Source: Leucaena leucocephala
Lineage: Eukaryota > Streptophyta > Magnoliopsida > Fabales > Fabaceae
Reading direction: 5' to 3'
Assembly: GCA_037074615.1 (NCBI GenBank)
Contig: CM073558.1
Coordinates: 18,397,001-18,461,000, forward strand
DNA: 64,000 nt
Of the stretch, positions 22,901-37,214 are shown one piece after another. Made by a program: the position numbers and the translations under genes. The notes beneath the pieces were generated by a model. That model saw only the letters and a program-made list of their open reading frames with translations. It did no database searches and had not been told where the DNA came from. Position 1 is the first letter of the stretch. Each line of letters begins with the position of its first letter.

Positions 22901-25900
22901 AAGTGATTAGGCCGTTATCCCATATTGAGAGGCCCGCCAAGAGATAAAGAATTGGTGTATATTCAAAAAGTGGGCAAAACATCAATTGGAATTAAATTCA
23001 AGTAATAAATAATTTAATATTATTTAAATAAATTTTTAAATTTAAATTTTAATATATATAAAAAATTCTTATTATAAGACTCATCTATTATAGTCAGATA
23101 TATTATGTAGATCATATTCGAATATAGTCAGAGCAAAATTCTAATAAATCGGGTAGGTAACTAAAAACAAATAGGCAAAGCCCATCATGGGTAAAATTGA
23201 TAAAAAGCTAAATAATTGTATATATAATTTTAGTCATAGTATTTAAGAAAATATCTTAATTTTTTAGTATTTAAATTTATGTCTTAGAATAATAGATAAC
23301 TTATCTTATCTGATATTAGTATTATTTATAAAGAATTAAAATTTCATTCTACCCTTGATCATATATGAGCTCAATCTTTTTCTAAAAAAATTTATAATTA
23401 AAAAAAGTATGTCAATAATGAATTAGAGTATAGATAATAAAAAATATATGAGTTCAATTTTTATTATTATTTTAATAACTCAGTTAATAATTAATTTTAT
23501 AAATTTTTTATAAATATTATTTAAGTTATAAAATTATATTTTATTTTTAGCATGAGAATATTACTAAACCTATTTCAACTTTTATCCGGAAAAAAATGCC
23601 CCTATACGTACTCAAACGGTCGTTTTTTGTCACACCTCTTTTGCTCCACAAATTTTTCATCATATTTGATATATTTTTCGTTTTCATGCTTTAAGACAAA
23701 GACAATAAATTGAAAACTTAATTAATTAATAATGGAAAAATTAACGATGAGCAATTTATCAATACAAATTTTAAAAGGGCTAAAGTGAAAGTTGTCCAAT
23801 TTTTGTTAAAGGGTAATATTGTCACGGAATTTTTTTAAGTTTATTATCATCCTAAAAGTCTTAACCCATTTTCTAAATTTATTTTAAATTTAACTCATAC
23901 AATTTTTTTCTCTTATCCCCTCTCCTCTATTCTAAATTTCTCATACTAAATAGCCTAAAAGATGCATGCGAACAAATAATATATTTTTTTAATTTTTTAT
24001 AAATTATTTTTAGTATATTTCACATAAATTAAAAAAATTAAATCTTATTAACTATGTCATAAAATTTAAAAAAAAATAATTTTATCCCTATTTAATATAT
24101 ATTATACCATATATAAATAAAGTGAACATAATAACAAATAAATAATAAATAATACATTCATATCAAAATATTATTTCTCTACCTTATAAATAAGATTAAA
24201 ATAAATATTCTCTCTCTATTTTATAAATAGGATAAAAAATATAGATTTAATCATGTGAGAATTATCTATATAAATATAAAAGTTTTGTGAAAATTACCTA
24301 CATATATATAAGAGTGTAAAAGGTTAACTGTAAAGTTTTAAATATTACGAAATTTATTTATATATAATCTAAAGTTTAGGGGGTCATACATAATTTACCC
24401 TAAATTTATAGGCTTTTAATTTTAATCTTAATTACATAAAAAATTTCTTTTTAGTAATTGGCGGTAATTGACCCAAGCATAAAAATGTGGAGGGGCCAGA
24501 TTTATGTTTGACCTAAGAATTGAAAGAGAGTAATTATGAGGGTTAGAGTGGGTGGTTAAATTGAATAATGATTATTATCTTTTATAAAATTAGTGTGTCA
24601 CATCCTTGATTAATTAGATTAATCACAATTAATGGATGACCCTTTACCTCTCTAAAGCATAAAGTGTGTAAATATTTACACATAAAACCATCTCAATGCA
24701 TTCAAACCCATTTGACAAGCGACAACATGAGACTTATCATCTCCTTTTCAACATGTATAGTTAATTCATTATGTAAGATGATGGACAAGGGAATCTGATT
24801 TTCTTTAATAATTTTTTTTTGCATGAATATTTCTTAATAAAATTGACTTCAAAATTTATAAAAATATTGTATTAAAAGAATATTTAGTATTAAAATTAAT
24901 AATATTTAAATAAGACTTAATAATATTAAATACTAGTATATTAAAAATTGAAAAGAGTAGATATTAATTAAAATAAGAAAAACGGTGAAAAGTCTATATT
25001 TATCAAGTTTATTACTCTATAGTCCTTGATATTGTAGAATGTTCTATATTGTATACAAATGAATTTCCCTAATGTGCCATACAACTTCCATGCCTACAAA
25101 TGAATTTTCCTATTATGAAAATTTCCTTAATATGGAAATCAACTTCACATCTAAGGATAGTGTTATCATTTCATAATTATATTTATTTCTCCTCAAAAAT
25201 TTTAGTCCTTAATACTATTTCTAAGATTTTTGCCCAATTAATTCGTTAGCTTAGGACTTATCATCAATTCTATTTTTTAGTTTATAATTGTTATATATTT
25301 TTTTAGTCTTAAATATAATAGTTAGATATAGAATCTATTTTAATCTTAAATAATATACCCAAATATATTTATTTCTTAAAGTTATAGTATCTTTTTTAAA
25401 TGTATATAATTAAATATAGGTATTTTAATAGATTAACATATAATTATTATAAATAATTAATTTAATTAATTTTCTTAATTTATTTAAATTAATTATATAT
25501 ATATTATATTAAGGACGGAAAGAAATATTATTTATAGTTATAATAAATTGTATGATTCACATATCATGAAGAAACTTTGTGATATTCCTTCGGTCTTTAA
25601 TATATTATTTAATTAAAGAGTTAATTTTTATATTAAATATAAGATATATTTTTTATATTTATTAATTTTTTTTAAATTACTCTTATTAATACCCCATCAA
25701 CAATAATTAAGTAAAAGAAAAAATGAGAGAGTTAATAAAGATGATTAAAATATATTTTTTTAAAAATATAATATATTAATTAATTTAATTAAATAAATTT
25801 TATAAAAAAGATTGGGTAATAAAAACTTAAAAAAGCAATACGAATTAATAGTGAAAGAAAGGAAGAAACTGGGTGGCATTATGTCCCCCCGACTCGAAGG

Positions 25901-28900
25901 GACTAATATAGTGAAAGAAACATAAGAACCAAACAAGGGGCAAAGTTAAAGAGGCACTAATACATAGGAAGGGGACAATGCACGTGGCCTATTTTCCGAC
26001 TTCATCTAAATGGGTTTTAGCTATCCCATTCCAATCATGAGATATAGAAAAGCTCAAAAGAAAATATTCCCTCTCTCTCTCTCTCTCTCATATTACCTCA
26101 TTTCACTAAAATACTCCAAACGACATCAATCTGGTAGTCGGTTTCGGTAGGGCTTGCATCTGCCTCCCCCACCCTTCCTTTTGTTTATATTTATTTTATT
26201 GTCGTTGTCTGGTGCTGATGACTCAATACGACAGTATGCATACGACAACTATTTAAGATGCATCTTGCCGTCTTTTATCAATCAATGCCTCAAAGTGATT
26301 GCCTCTTCACTTTTGTGCTTGTAGCAATTTGGGTTTTAGTTTGCTTCTTCTTCTTCTCCCACCAAACTACTTTTATTGTTCTACAATGGTGATTCAATCA
26401 ATAATCAAGTATTATAATAAATATAAATTGTGTATTTAATTTTAAAAATTGGTGTAAAAAGTCTTTTTTTATATTAGTTGACACATTAATGGAAGTAGAA
26501 AAAAGATTTTTTTGTCAATAATTTCATAATTTAATGGTATAATAACTCTCTTAAATAGGTAATTTTATTTATAATTTTAAATTATTTGTCTTCCCCTTAG
26601 TTAAAACAAAGGATTTTCCACGAAGATTGCACGTGACAACAGGTGTAAAAAGTGAAGTCAATTTTTTTTTTTGTTAACCTTTTTTACATCGGTTGATGTT
26701 GACTAAATTTTTTTTACACCAATTAAGTCTAAAATTTTTTACATCACTTATATCTATTTTGACAAAAGAATATGTTTTAAAAAAGGCCTTTTATTTAGAG
26801 TTAAATGGCCTTTCTCATTAAAAATTAAAGGTATGCATTAATTAGATCGGACTGGATTAATCATTAATTGGAGATTATTCTAAAAAAACATGGGGTTGAA
26901 CAAGATAACTTGTGGTTGGATTTAGTCAAGTTCAAACCCTATGTCAAGCTTGACCAAACTTGTTCCACTGAATTGCTTTGACTACAAGACTGGTATACGG
27001 AATCCAAGACATTAACTTGATTTTTCTTTAATTTTTTTTTTATATGAAAAGCAAGATTTCAACCTAAAAAATACAATTAAGATAATAAAAAAATTTATAA
27101 TCATATAAAACTAATCACAAGATATTAAAACTTAATTATAAATCCATAAAAATCTCCAACAACATTCAACAACAATAAAAAAGAACCATCCAACTTACAA
27201 AATATTAAAAAACATTCCCCTAAATTAAATCAAATTAAATCAAGTGGTCAAATCCCTTAGTCTAGAAATTGAACGTCCAATTAATCTAATATATTCTAAT
27301 TTGATTTAATTATATGGTTTATTTAGATTAAACTAAACCAGACTATCTCAAATAGAATTATATTGGACTAGTTAATTTTTGTACACCTCTATTAAAAAAG
27401 AGATACCTTTTTTATTTTAAAAAAAATATAAAATCAAGAGTTTAAATCTTGTATATAAAAAGATTATATGGGAAGCTCTCAATTAAAATAAATAATATTT
27501 GAATTTGATCTAATAATACGATTAGTTATGTTGTAAAGAAAAGGACTCTTTAAGTAAGAATTTGATTCTAGCCTTACACATTGAAGAAATCGCATAGAAA
27601 GTTTCTATTTATTTAGGACTCAACAAGACTTGTATTAACCTTAGTTTGATCATTTCGAAAACCGTTATACATGAAAAAGAAAAAAAAAAGAACAAACACA
27701 AGATAAATTGAATCCAATTTTTTTTTTTTTTTGAATTTAAGACAATATACATGTCTTTATTTGTTATTTGTCTCGTTGCAATGCCAAAGTTTACTCATTG
27801 AACTGTGAAAGAATAATCAATAACTATAAAATGCATGCAATTTAAGAATTTTGTTTTTTGAAATAATTAAATTTAGATGCAAATATATTTGAAAATCATT
27901 ACTATTTTTATTATTTTAAAAATTAATCAATAATCCTCTCAATGTCAATATGTGAATATATCAAATCCATCAATATAGACGTACATAGATTATCATTAAT
28001 TAATATTAAAATAATGTTAATAAAAAAAGCTTTTTGTGGGGCCTTATTAACACTGAAGCAGGCGTGGTTCAATACCCCAGTGGGGTGATGAGCAGTGTGT
28101 TTGTTGGTTGATAATTAAATAGTGAATTGATTTTAGCTTTATGAAAAAGGCAAATAAAATAATAATTATAAATAGTTTTTTAATGTTATAAATAATTGAA
28201 GTAATAGTATATATCTATGAAGTCTTTGCTGTTCTTGCTCATGCTACTCACAACACTCCGAATCATTACTTAGGTCCACTCACTCCTCCTTCCCTCATTC
28301 TGCAACTATGTCCCAAAAAGTTTCCCAAATTTAAATATCTTAAAGACAAAAGAGCCACATTAAAAATATAGTTCCACACTGATGATAATTAATTCAGTAG
28401 GGAATACATGATTTAAATCCCACAAGAGTATGAATGCAAATTTCGCTGCTAATGCTAGGATCTTATTAGCAAATTGCATGTTTGGGAATCCAATTTTATT
28501 TATATAGATTATTAAAATTGGTGAAATATTTATGACCCATGTTCAAAAAGAACTTTTTTTATCACTCTTATTTATAGTATTAAAACTCAACTTAGATTGA
28601 CTGGTCATATCAGTAAATTAGTGAATAAATCCCTTATTCAGTTTAATAAAAAATTTTAGACAAAATCAGTTGGGTTGAATTTTATATTTTTTCCTTTAAT
28701 AAGTCATGATATCATTTTGAATAAAAAATAAAAAATAGTAGTATGATATATTTATATATTTTTTATTTAATTACGGGTATCTAAATGACTTTAGATTTGA
28801 AACTAATTCCTTTTAAAGGTTAAAGTATAAAAGAATTTTTTATTTCTCATTATATTCTTTTACTTACTGCAATGAGTTATTACAATTGGTACTTTAATAA

Positions 28901-29546
28901 CTCTATTTTATTAGATTTGGTATAGTTTGCACTTGATTGTTCCTTTTGCTTGTGGATTAATACTTTTTTTTTTGTTTAAATATATTTTTTATATTTCAAT
29001 TAAATTATATTATTTTATGATTGTATTAAATCCTATTTAATAATAGTTGGACTATTGATCTTTGACCTACTATCTATAATATCGGTTTAAATTTTTAACA
29101 ACTTCTTATATTATCTCAACTTTATTAAAGGTAATTTTGAAACAAAAAATTAAAGATTTTTTTTGTTATAAACTATTTTTAATTAATTTTCTTAAACTTA
29201 GCAAAGTAGTTAATTAAAAAAAATCCTTGTAAAAGGAGGATCTCACAAGTGCACGAGTTGAGATTTCTTTGGCGTAAGAATCTAGTTATTAGCAAATTAT
29301 GCAATTAACATGTGTAGAGGATATGACAGTTTGTATAAGATTTACTTGATCTCCTTCTTCTTTTCATATAGTTTTGTCTCCTATCTTTATTTCTTTTTCT
29401 ATATTTTTTTTATCTATTTTAAACCTCGAGATACTCGAATACATAATTTCATACGTATCAGAATGGGACCTTTGACACTGATGTATCAACCAGCTTCATA
29501 AGTTCAAGTATTTTGCAGTCTCTCTTAAAGACCAAGAAAGTAATAT

Positions 29547-30040
29547 AGGGCCTTTTTGGATAGAATTTTAAAAACAGTCTTATAGGAAAAAAAAAGTTTT
29601 TGAACATCTTATAAAAAAGGGCTTTTGGAGAAGAGATTATGAAAAAAAAAGTGATTTTGAATAGATGAGTGTTTGGATAGTTATTTATAGAAGGGGTTTT
29701 ATTATTGGTAAATTACGAAAAAGGGTATGAGTATTAAATGAGAAGAAATAAGAGATAAGAGGAGAGAGGAGAGAAGGTGTAAGAAAGAAAATAGAGAAAA
29801 AGTAGGAGAGAGGAGAGAGGGTGTAAGAAAAAATAGGGGTAATATAGTAATTGGTTAGTTCATACATGGTTTACTGTTCTATAAGCTGCTCTGACCAGCT
29901 TATCTGAAACCTTGGTTTTAAACCATAATTTAATCCAAAAGCCTATTTGAACAAATATGACTATTTGTTTTAAAATTTCTCTAAATTTAAATTTTTAGCC
30001 AAACTTTAATTTAAAACTAAAATTTTTCAATTTCCAAACT
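29547..30040 (+). repeat. AT-rich MITE-like repeat, copy 1 (family R1)
   Basis: It opens with GGGCCTTTTTGGATAGAATT. The core is a polypurine tract (GAGAGAGGAGAGAAGGTGTAAG) preceded by GGGTATGAGTATTAAATGAG. It closes with sequence like ATAATTTAATCCAAAAGCC and a run of ATTTAAATTT. The same order recurs at 37215-37733 and, inverted, at 54701-55211. It has no coding capacity, and its ends are approximate. Confidence 0.6.
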
Positions 30041-30989
30041 CGCACATAGAAAGAATGAAAACGTAAAAGTGAGAACAACATTCCCTTTATTTTATTTTTA
30101 TTTATTTATTTTTTTCTTCACTCTTGATTTATCTTCAATTTAGAGACATCCCATAAATTTATATATATATATATTAAGAAAAATTTGGAAAAAGTCCTCT
30201 TTAGAATTTTCCTTCTAAGTCTAGGTGATATCTTATAACCAATAATTAAAAACCAATTCTCGTGAGATATGTAAAAATGATCGAAATAGATTTTCTCTTC
30301 TAACATAATTTTTTTATGCATGTTTTATAAATTTTATTGGTGAGAATAATATGATAAATTTTTATATACATAAAATACTAATACTTTATAAACTTTATAT
30401 ATAAGGAATACCATCATTATTATTTAGGTCTTTATCACGAATAAAATTTTTAATGAAGGGGTTTTCTCCAATTTTTCCTATATATTAACTTCTTTTTTTA
30501 ATTCAGGTAGTAACATTTTGATAATTAGAGGTTAATCATCTCATGATTTAAATATCACTAAAATGTATTTTGAGTTTTTTAATAAAATATTTTCTATATA
30601 CATAGCCTAATTCAAACCTAATACATCATTAGCAAACTAAACACCCAATTTGTCCCATATATAACTTGATATTACTCACACACATAATTTGCTATAGGGG
30701 GTATCAGAATGGGACCTTGACACACATGGGTGAACTGGACGCAGAATGATTCATCATTGCTTGCTTATTTTGGGTGGCATCAAATTCTGATTTGGTTTCA
30801 GCTTTTTTATCATTAAAGATCTCCAGATTTGTTCTTCTTCTTTTATAGTCATGTGGTTTTAATTATTCTTTGGTCTACCTGTTTAACTTAAATTATTGTT
30901 TTTTTTTATCATGGCATCCTTTACATAAATTTTTCTTCCCAATTCAATTATTGAATGGTGTGATAATTTTTTTATGATAAAGGTTTTTA

Positions 30990-31590
30990 ATAACAATTTT
31001 TTATCAACAAGGTAAGATTGAAAGGATTATTCCCTTATACTAAGATAAATTAAAGTTCGAATTCTTGTTAAAACAAGTCTTTATATTTAATGTCCGATAA
31101 TATATCAAATAGAATTACATTCAATGGGAGAATATCTTTTGCATTAAAAAAAATAATAATTGGTTTTTAGTTACTTAATGAATTATTATATTAACAATTA
31201 TGGTTGAGTCTAGCAAAAATGGTTAGTCTCTTATATTTAGTGCTTGATAGTGTCTCAAATATGATTGTCTCCAATTGAAAAATATTTATGTTTAGAAAAA
31301 AAAAATTAGATAACAACTAAAGATTCATAATTAATTTTTTTTATAACAAAATTTTTGGAAGGGATTGGGCTCATATATAATCTAAGAGTAGGACGAAATC
31401 TTCCTTCTACTTAAGCAATATCAATATTATACAGGGCAAACAATCAATTATCTTAAGGCATAAATCTAAATATCGAGGAGTTAAGATGTCTCTCTAAATA
31501 CTATGACTAGAACCACAATAAAATAATATTATCAAAATCTTTATATTTAATATTTGACAATATTTCAAATAGAATTCCCTCCCATTATTC
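30990..31590 (+). repeat. Interspersed repeat family R2, copy 1, with internal near-repeats
   Basis: Three related segments of about 60 bp lie at about 31077, 31226 and 31538. Each contains TTTATATTTAGTG-like text followed by a 'caaatagaatt' motif. Between them is a distinctive block at 31380-31525 (CTAAGAGTAGGACG ... ACCACAATAAAATAATATT). That block recurs at 44710-44870 and inverted at 42440-42620. The function is unknown; it is probably a decayed transposon. Confidence 0.55.
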
Positions 31591-32096
31591 ACATGTCTTA
31601 CATCTTCGTGCAGGGGAACTCATGGTAATTTTATGTATATTATATTCCTACTTTTTAGGGTATTTTAAATGGCTCCTTTAAACAGTACACTAATTTTTCA
31701 TTCCTAGGATTAAGTTGGGCTGGCAAGAAAATGATTACAGCCCCAACCCATTACCAAAAAAAGGCTCCTTACGGATGCCTCAAAATTTCAAAAGCTGTCA
31801 GGCCTTTGCTAGTTTTCTTTGCCTAAACAAATTGTTAATTTTAGTCCTTTGGCATGAAAATTGCATATTCAAAGAGCCAAGATGGCATACGGTTAGGCAC
31901 ATCAATATAATGCAACAGAAGCAAAAGAAGGTTCACTGGAAAGGACCAAATCAAAAAAATTAAAACCATATACTAGACCCACTCACAAGATTTTATACCA
32001 TAAAGACCAACTTCAAATTGAAAATTTAGTCAATCCTGGAGACCAAAAAAACAATTTAACCAAACTATCAAAGGGTTCAACTTTCCCCCAAGTATA

Positions 32097-35000
32097 TTAT
32101 GCTATCAAGGGCACTATTTGATGTAGCATTACCTTAGAAACAGTCTCAAGAAACATGCCCGGACGTACTGAAGCGATTTCCGTCCTGTCACACTTGCCTG
32201 GACATCATGATAAGTAAAACACGTCAAAAAATGGTGTTGAAAGAAAACAAATATAATCTATACACAAGGCCTCCCTGATTAATTGATAAATATAAACGCA
32301 TACGGCTGATTTAACCTACCCTTCCGGCTATTCCACTTGTAGCCTTTTGACCAGCATCGTCTTCCTCGTCAACGTCGTCTGCACCCTCATCTTTTCCTAG
32401 CATTACATTTCTTATCATATCCAGCACAGCTTTCCCAGGTTTTATGGCCACCCATTTGGTTAAGAAATTCACCCGCATTGACAATAGTTGTAAAGATCCT
32501 AAGAATAATATAATATTAATAAAGCAAGATTTAAGATATCTGCATTACTTCATATGTTGTTGAGATTTCCAAGTCCTTTCACTAACATACCATAAATTCG
32601 GATGATACGAAGCTAGGTATTATTAAGTAATATTTCTTGCTGGCCAAAAAAGGGTAAACATTTCCCTCAATGTTGGAGCCTTACTGCGATTGAAATATGT
32701 AATCAGCATACCTCAGACTGAGGAAGAGTGTACAAACCCCGGTTATTTCTTTCATCCAAAATCCCACCTCCCATCATATCTCGGGATTCTTCTCTAATCA
32801 AAACAAGCCTTGCAAGTAGTTTTCGATCAGGTACAACAGGCCAAGTTTCCATAGTCTTCATATATTTTAGCACAAGACAGTTAACCGGACAAAGTCGATC
32901 ATCCATGCAGCCACTTGGGATAACACAGAGAGAAACATGTCGTTCAATTGAAAGATTCTGGGGAAAAAACAATCTATGCAACTATTGCCATGCTTGAGGC
33001 TAAATAAATACTCTTGTTAGAAGACCAAGCACTGCAGTCTAAAATCTATTTAATACACGGTTTCAATAACACACACAGACACACTCTAAATAGCCACCAA
33101 ATATCATTAAGCAATGTGTTGGAATGCTGTAATTATGGTCTTACTCATTTTCTGATTAAGCTGGTTTGTCAAATATGATTTAAGCATAAGAGTAAACTTA
33201 TTTATTTCCCATTCTATTTCCATTTTATGTCATTATGATCAGATCAGGTGCTTTATTATGCATTTATTTTGCTTTTTTTAAATTGTATTTTATTTCCTGC
33301 CTGATCTGGTTATTTAGGATGGATTCTCAACAGGTTATTTCCCTTTTCAGGCCCTAGGTTTCACTGCTTATTGGTGGTTTTATTTCAGGGAGTGGCAGAT
33401 TTGTTGACATTTGATTCCCCATATAATTTCATCTTCCATCATGAATAAAATAAGAAAGAAAGTCAATGGACAAAAAACAAAAGCCATCAAGTGTTCAAAG
33501 ACTTGAAGCTTAAGACAGTCGATAATAGAATGCATGAAGTTTCCAATATATACCTCTAATAAGTCATCAGCTTGATTAGCTATGTCGTTTAGATTTGCCT
33601 TTGGGATACGAATCTTAGTGTCAATCTCGCCTTTAAATATACCACCACCAGCTGCAACTCGCCGTAGCAATTCATATCTGCTTTCTTTTTGGGGAGTTCT
33701 AAGAGAAGACCAATCACTTGAACCTAGAAAATGGAAAACATGCACATAATATACACCATAAGGATGGATTCATCCCTTCAATCAGAAATCGATCGGATAA
33801 TGGCCCAAAGGAGTCTCCTTACATATGGGGGACATTTCTTTGTTAAATGTGATAACACCGTCTCCTTGATCACTTTCAACAATGTCTTGCGCTGAAAAAG
33901 ACAAAAAGAAACAATATAGATTGTTAATGTCCAAACACAAGTTCATTATCATCTCTCTGACAAATGAATGTGAAATCAAGAAATTGTAGCACAATTGAAA
34001 TAATAGATCAGATGAAAGTAAGAAAAAATTCGGCGTGAAAATGATACCTTGTCATCTTGGTCATTCTCAGAAAGTTGGATCATGTAATCTAAAGTCATCA
34101 TGAAATTTGATTCCATCTCATCAACCCTTTTCCTAATAACTCCCTGTGCAGCCAACTCCACTGCTACTTTCTCAGAAGCTTCATCCATATTCATGTCTTC
34201 CAGCTGGACTTAAACTGAAAAAACAAGTTATAGGGTTTCATAAGTAACATTACTCATTAGTATTTAAAAAAAAAACATGTAAGACCATATGAAGAATTAC
34301 GCAGACAAGGTCAAGAAGACAATTTGCAAAATTCAAATAAGTGGGTTAAGGTTCATGAGCTGTAACAACTGCAAATAAGCTTGTTATGAACTGAGATTAA
34401 TCACATCAGTTATCCTCACCAGGATAGCATGCATAGATTCAAAGTTCTGATCAATAAAAACACTACACTGTAACAGAAATATTAATATTATTAGTAATAT
34501 AGGTGATTTTCTTGTCAATTAGCAATAATACAACATGATAATCAGTGTCATTTTTTTCACTCACCAGACACTTTTCAAATTATTGATCCATTCAAAGGGC
34601 TGCAACTTCTGCTGTTGTATTAATGAGCTTTTACCCAAATGAAATAGAAGTGGATGTATCATTTTAATTGCCCTTTGTTAATTCTAGGTGTTCCTATGGA
34701 CACAATGGCTTCAAAGAATAATTTAAACTTCCAATTATTCACAAAGCTATATTACATGATCAAATGAAAGAGTAAACTCCAGGAACTAATCAACACAAAT
34801 GAATTGATGTCTTTGAATTCATAACTATAAGATAGCTTTTTCACTTCATATATGACAACATGCCTTCAGTAACATCTCAAATCAGTACATAGAATCTTTG
34901 TTACCAGTACCCTATTTTTAAGCTAAACATTATTGCATTTGTACTGTCCATCAGTTCAAATGGTCTTAAATTATGAATCTCTGCCCCAAAGGGACATTCA

Positions 35001-35989
35001 ACTATACTCTTTGCAAGTGCCCAAACTATCTTAGGTATATCTCTAATACTCACAAAACCCCCTCAACCAAAATTAGTTTCATTTTCATTGAAGTAGAAAG
35101 GAAAGCTTTTCACCTTCATTCATATTCTGATGCTGATAAATATTATTGAGTCCCAGAATTTGTATTATCCAAACCAACTACCGAAGAAATTACAAGATTA
35201 ATTAGCATGCCCTTAATTCTTAAAAGATGGAGGATTAGATGTTTATAAAAGAACATGAACATTAATTCTCATATGACTAAGCACAATCAGTGACCTGGTA
35301 ATAACATCTAAAGATACATCTATACAAGGTCACAAGGAATCCAACAAAAGATAGACTGTTGCCAGTTACAAGCATGCATTGTCAAAGTAGTTACCAAAAA
35401 CCATTCTAGCAACACTAACAAAAAAAAAGAGACCATTCTAGCGACATATAACATCTAGCTGGAAAGTACAACAATCACTTCATGCCCATTAGCACCCAGT
35501 TAAGATCATGGACCTAGTATGATACCATTGATGTACCACAGAATATCACCAAAATCCCCAAAAGAGTACAGGAAACGATTATAAGCTTAGAAAGACATCA
35601 CACTATTACCCTGAAAACACCAACACGATTAAACACGTGTTTTTGAGATACACATAAGTTTTGCAAAAAAGAAGGAACGAGATATAAAGAAAACAGCCCA
35701 GAACTACTCATTTGCATCTAGCCTAATATAAGAGGCTCCACTTAATCCAATAAAAGAACCAACGGAAAGATAGTTCAGTTTTTCCTTCACTTGAAAAGAA
35801 CCCTATTAAATGGGGGAGGCAAAAACTTACAAGGATAATCAATTCCTGAATAACAGAGATGACCTGTTCTCCTCCTTTGAGGAGAGCATCACGATGAGAA
35901 GAATCCAACTGTTGGTTCCCTCGTTGTTGGGGTCTTCCATTTCTGTCTTCTACATCGAATTCCTCCTGGGTAGCCGCCACCCACTCCAT
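32097..35989 (-). pseudogene. Conserved plant protein of unknown function (At1g36320-like), disrupted
   Basis: Exons read: 35989-35831, 34203-34048, 33891-33823, 33723-33554, 32855-32712 (or from 32957), 32472-32316, 32197-32133, with a read-through stop at 32097. Conserved-looking blocks are EMESNFMMTLDYMIQL, VIKETVLSHLTKKCPP, TPQKESRYELLRRVAAGGG, NLNDIANQADDLLE, PDRKLLARLVLIREE, MMGGGILDERNNRG and VRPGMFLETVSKV. I associate these from memory with a predicted chloroplast protein family of unknown role. Defects are visible without homology. Exon 3 ends in phase 0, but exon 4 (170 nt) starts open for VQVIGLL and continues in another frame for TPQKES, as if 1 nt is lost near 33702. Exon 6 is preceded by TGCGG instead of an AG acceptor. 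The start is uncertain: transit-peptide-like sequence upstream (36113-35990) lies in a different frame. The last exon may be missing. Confidence 0.7.
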
Positions 35990-36164
35990 AACCTGTACTT
36001 GACACAAAACGTTGCGTTCTCCTCTTTGGTTGCCTCAACTGCAACCGTTGAAAGTGGCACGGCTGAGAGGAAGTTGCAGTTGGAAAACACTGAGGGAAGA
36101 GATCAGAAGACACATGAACAAGCAGGTAGGAAGTGCCCGCAACATCCCGTTCCCTCCTCGTTTA

Positions 36165-36595
36165 GGTGTGTGTGTCTCAGTGGGGGGAGGGGAAGGAAGG
36201 AGAGTGATTTTAATAAAAGAAAAATAGAGTAAGGTAAGAGATTTTATTATTAATTTTTTAAAATTAATATTAAGAGGGAGAAAAATGGAATGTTTATATT
36301 ATATTATTTAGTTTAAAAAATAAAAGAAAAAATATTTTTATATAGATAAATTTAATTTTATATTATTTTATAAAATATTTTAATAAAATATAACATATAT
36401 GTAATATTAATATATTTAAAAATTATAAATATATTAATAATATAAAATAAAAATATTAATTTTTTCTAATATATTTTTTCAATTTTAGAGGATGGTAAAA
36501 AAAACTTTCTCCTCTCTTAAAATTTTTTATTACCCAAATAGAATAAAATCTCTTCTTTCTTTCCCCTCCTAAATTTTCTCATAGTAAACTAACCC
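36165..36595. mobile_element. Possible MITE next to the disrupted gene's 5' end
   Basis: TTA at 36162-36164 and TTA at 36596-36598 flank a 431-bp block with purine-rich left arm (GGGGGGAGGGGAAGG) and pyrimidine-rich right arm (TTTCCCCTCCTAAATTTTCTC, about 36561-36581), giving an imperfect inverted-repeat character. TTA duplication fits the PIF/Harbinger pattern. The outermost bases match poorly, so this is tentative. Confidence 0.35.
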
Positions 36596-37214
36596 TTAGT
36601 TATGGAGGAGGATAAGAATAATATGCTTGAAAAAATGGGGGGAAAAAATGAGAGGGAAAATAAAAAATTTAATTTCGTTGTATGTGTGGATCAAAAACGT
36701 AACCATGCACTCTACTGGCTAAGCTAAGACTTATTTTTATATAGTAAAAAGTTTAGATAAATTGAATTTGAATGGCTTGTCACGAACAAAGTTCTCGTTA
36801 GTAGCGATTAATTTTATAAGTTATGCTACAACTTTTAATAATCAGGTAATAAAAAAATTCTTAACACATATAAAACTCCAAAAGTCTATTTTGAGAGTTA
36901 AGATTAGGTTAAGAATTCATGCAATTCATTCATAATTTAACTAAAGTTTTTTTTTTAATCTTAGTAATTTGATACAATTTTTTTTAAAATTTTACAACGG
37001 TTTAAATAGTAATTTATAATTCATATTCATATTCTTTAAAATAAGAAAACTTTCAATAAAATTTCTTTTTCGTTGAAATTATGAAAGAAATTTTAATTTT
37101 GTTTTTTAGATATTTCACTCCATTTTCTTTTAAATCATTTCCACTTACATATTTTTTATAAATAATTAATTTATAAATTAATTATTTAAATTTTAAATCA
37201 ATCGCGCAGTTATA

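Larger units (their letters stand above)
20100..31690. other. Gene-poor AT-rich intergenic region
   Basis: About 11.6 kb with no supportable coding gene. All short open frames are low-complexity AT sequence. It holds a CT microsatellite at 26071-26089, a GC-richer island at 26100-26230 with no ORF, and the repeats listed at 29547-30040 and 30990-31590. No tRNA or known microRNA precursor was recognised. Confidence 0.6.

Noticed and set aside
26070..26400. Promoter-like island with CT repeat and GC-rich patch
   Set aside because: No coding exon or known RNA follows within several kb on either strand.
31715..31963. 82-codon plus frame downstream of the disrupted gene
   Set aside because: No motif, no splice context, and antisense to probable 3' flanking sequence of the minus-strand gene.
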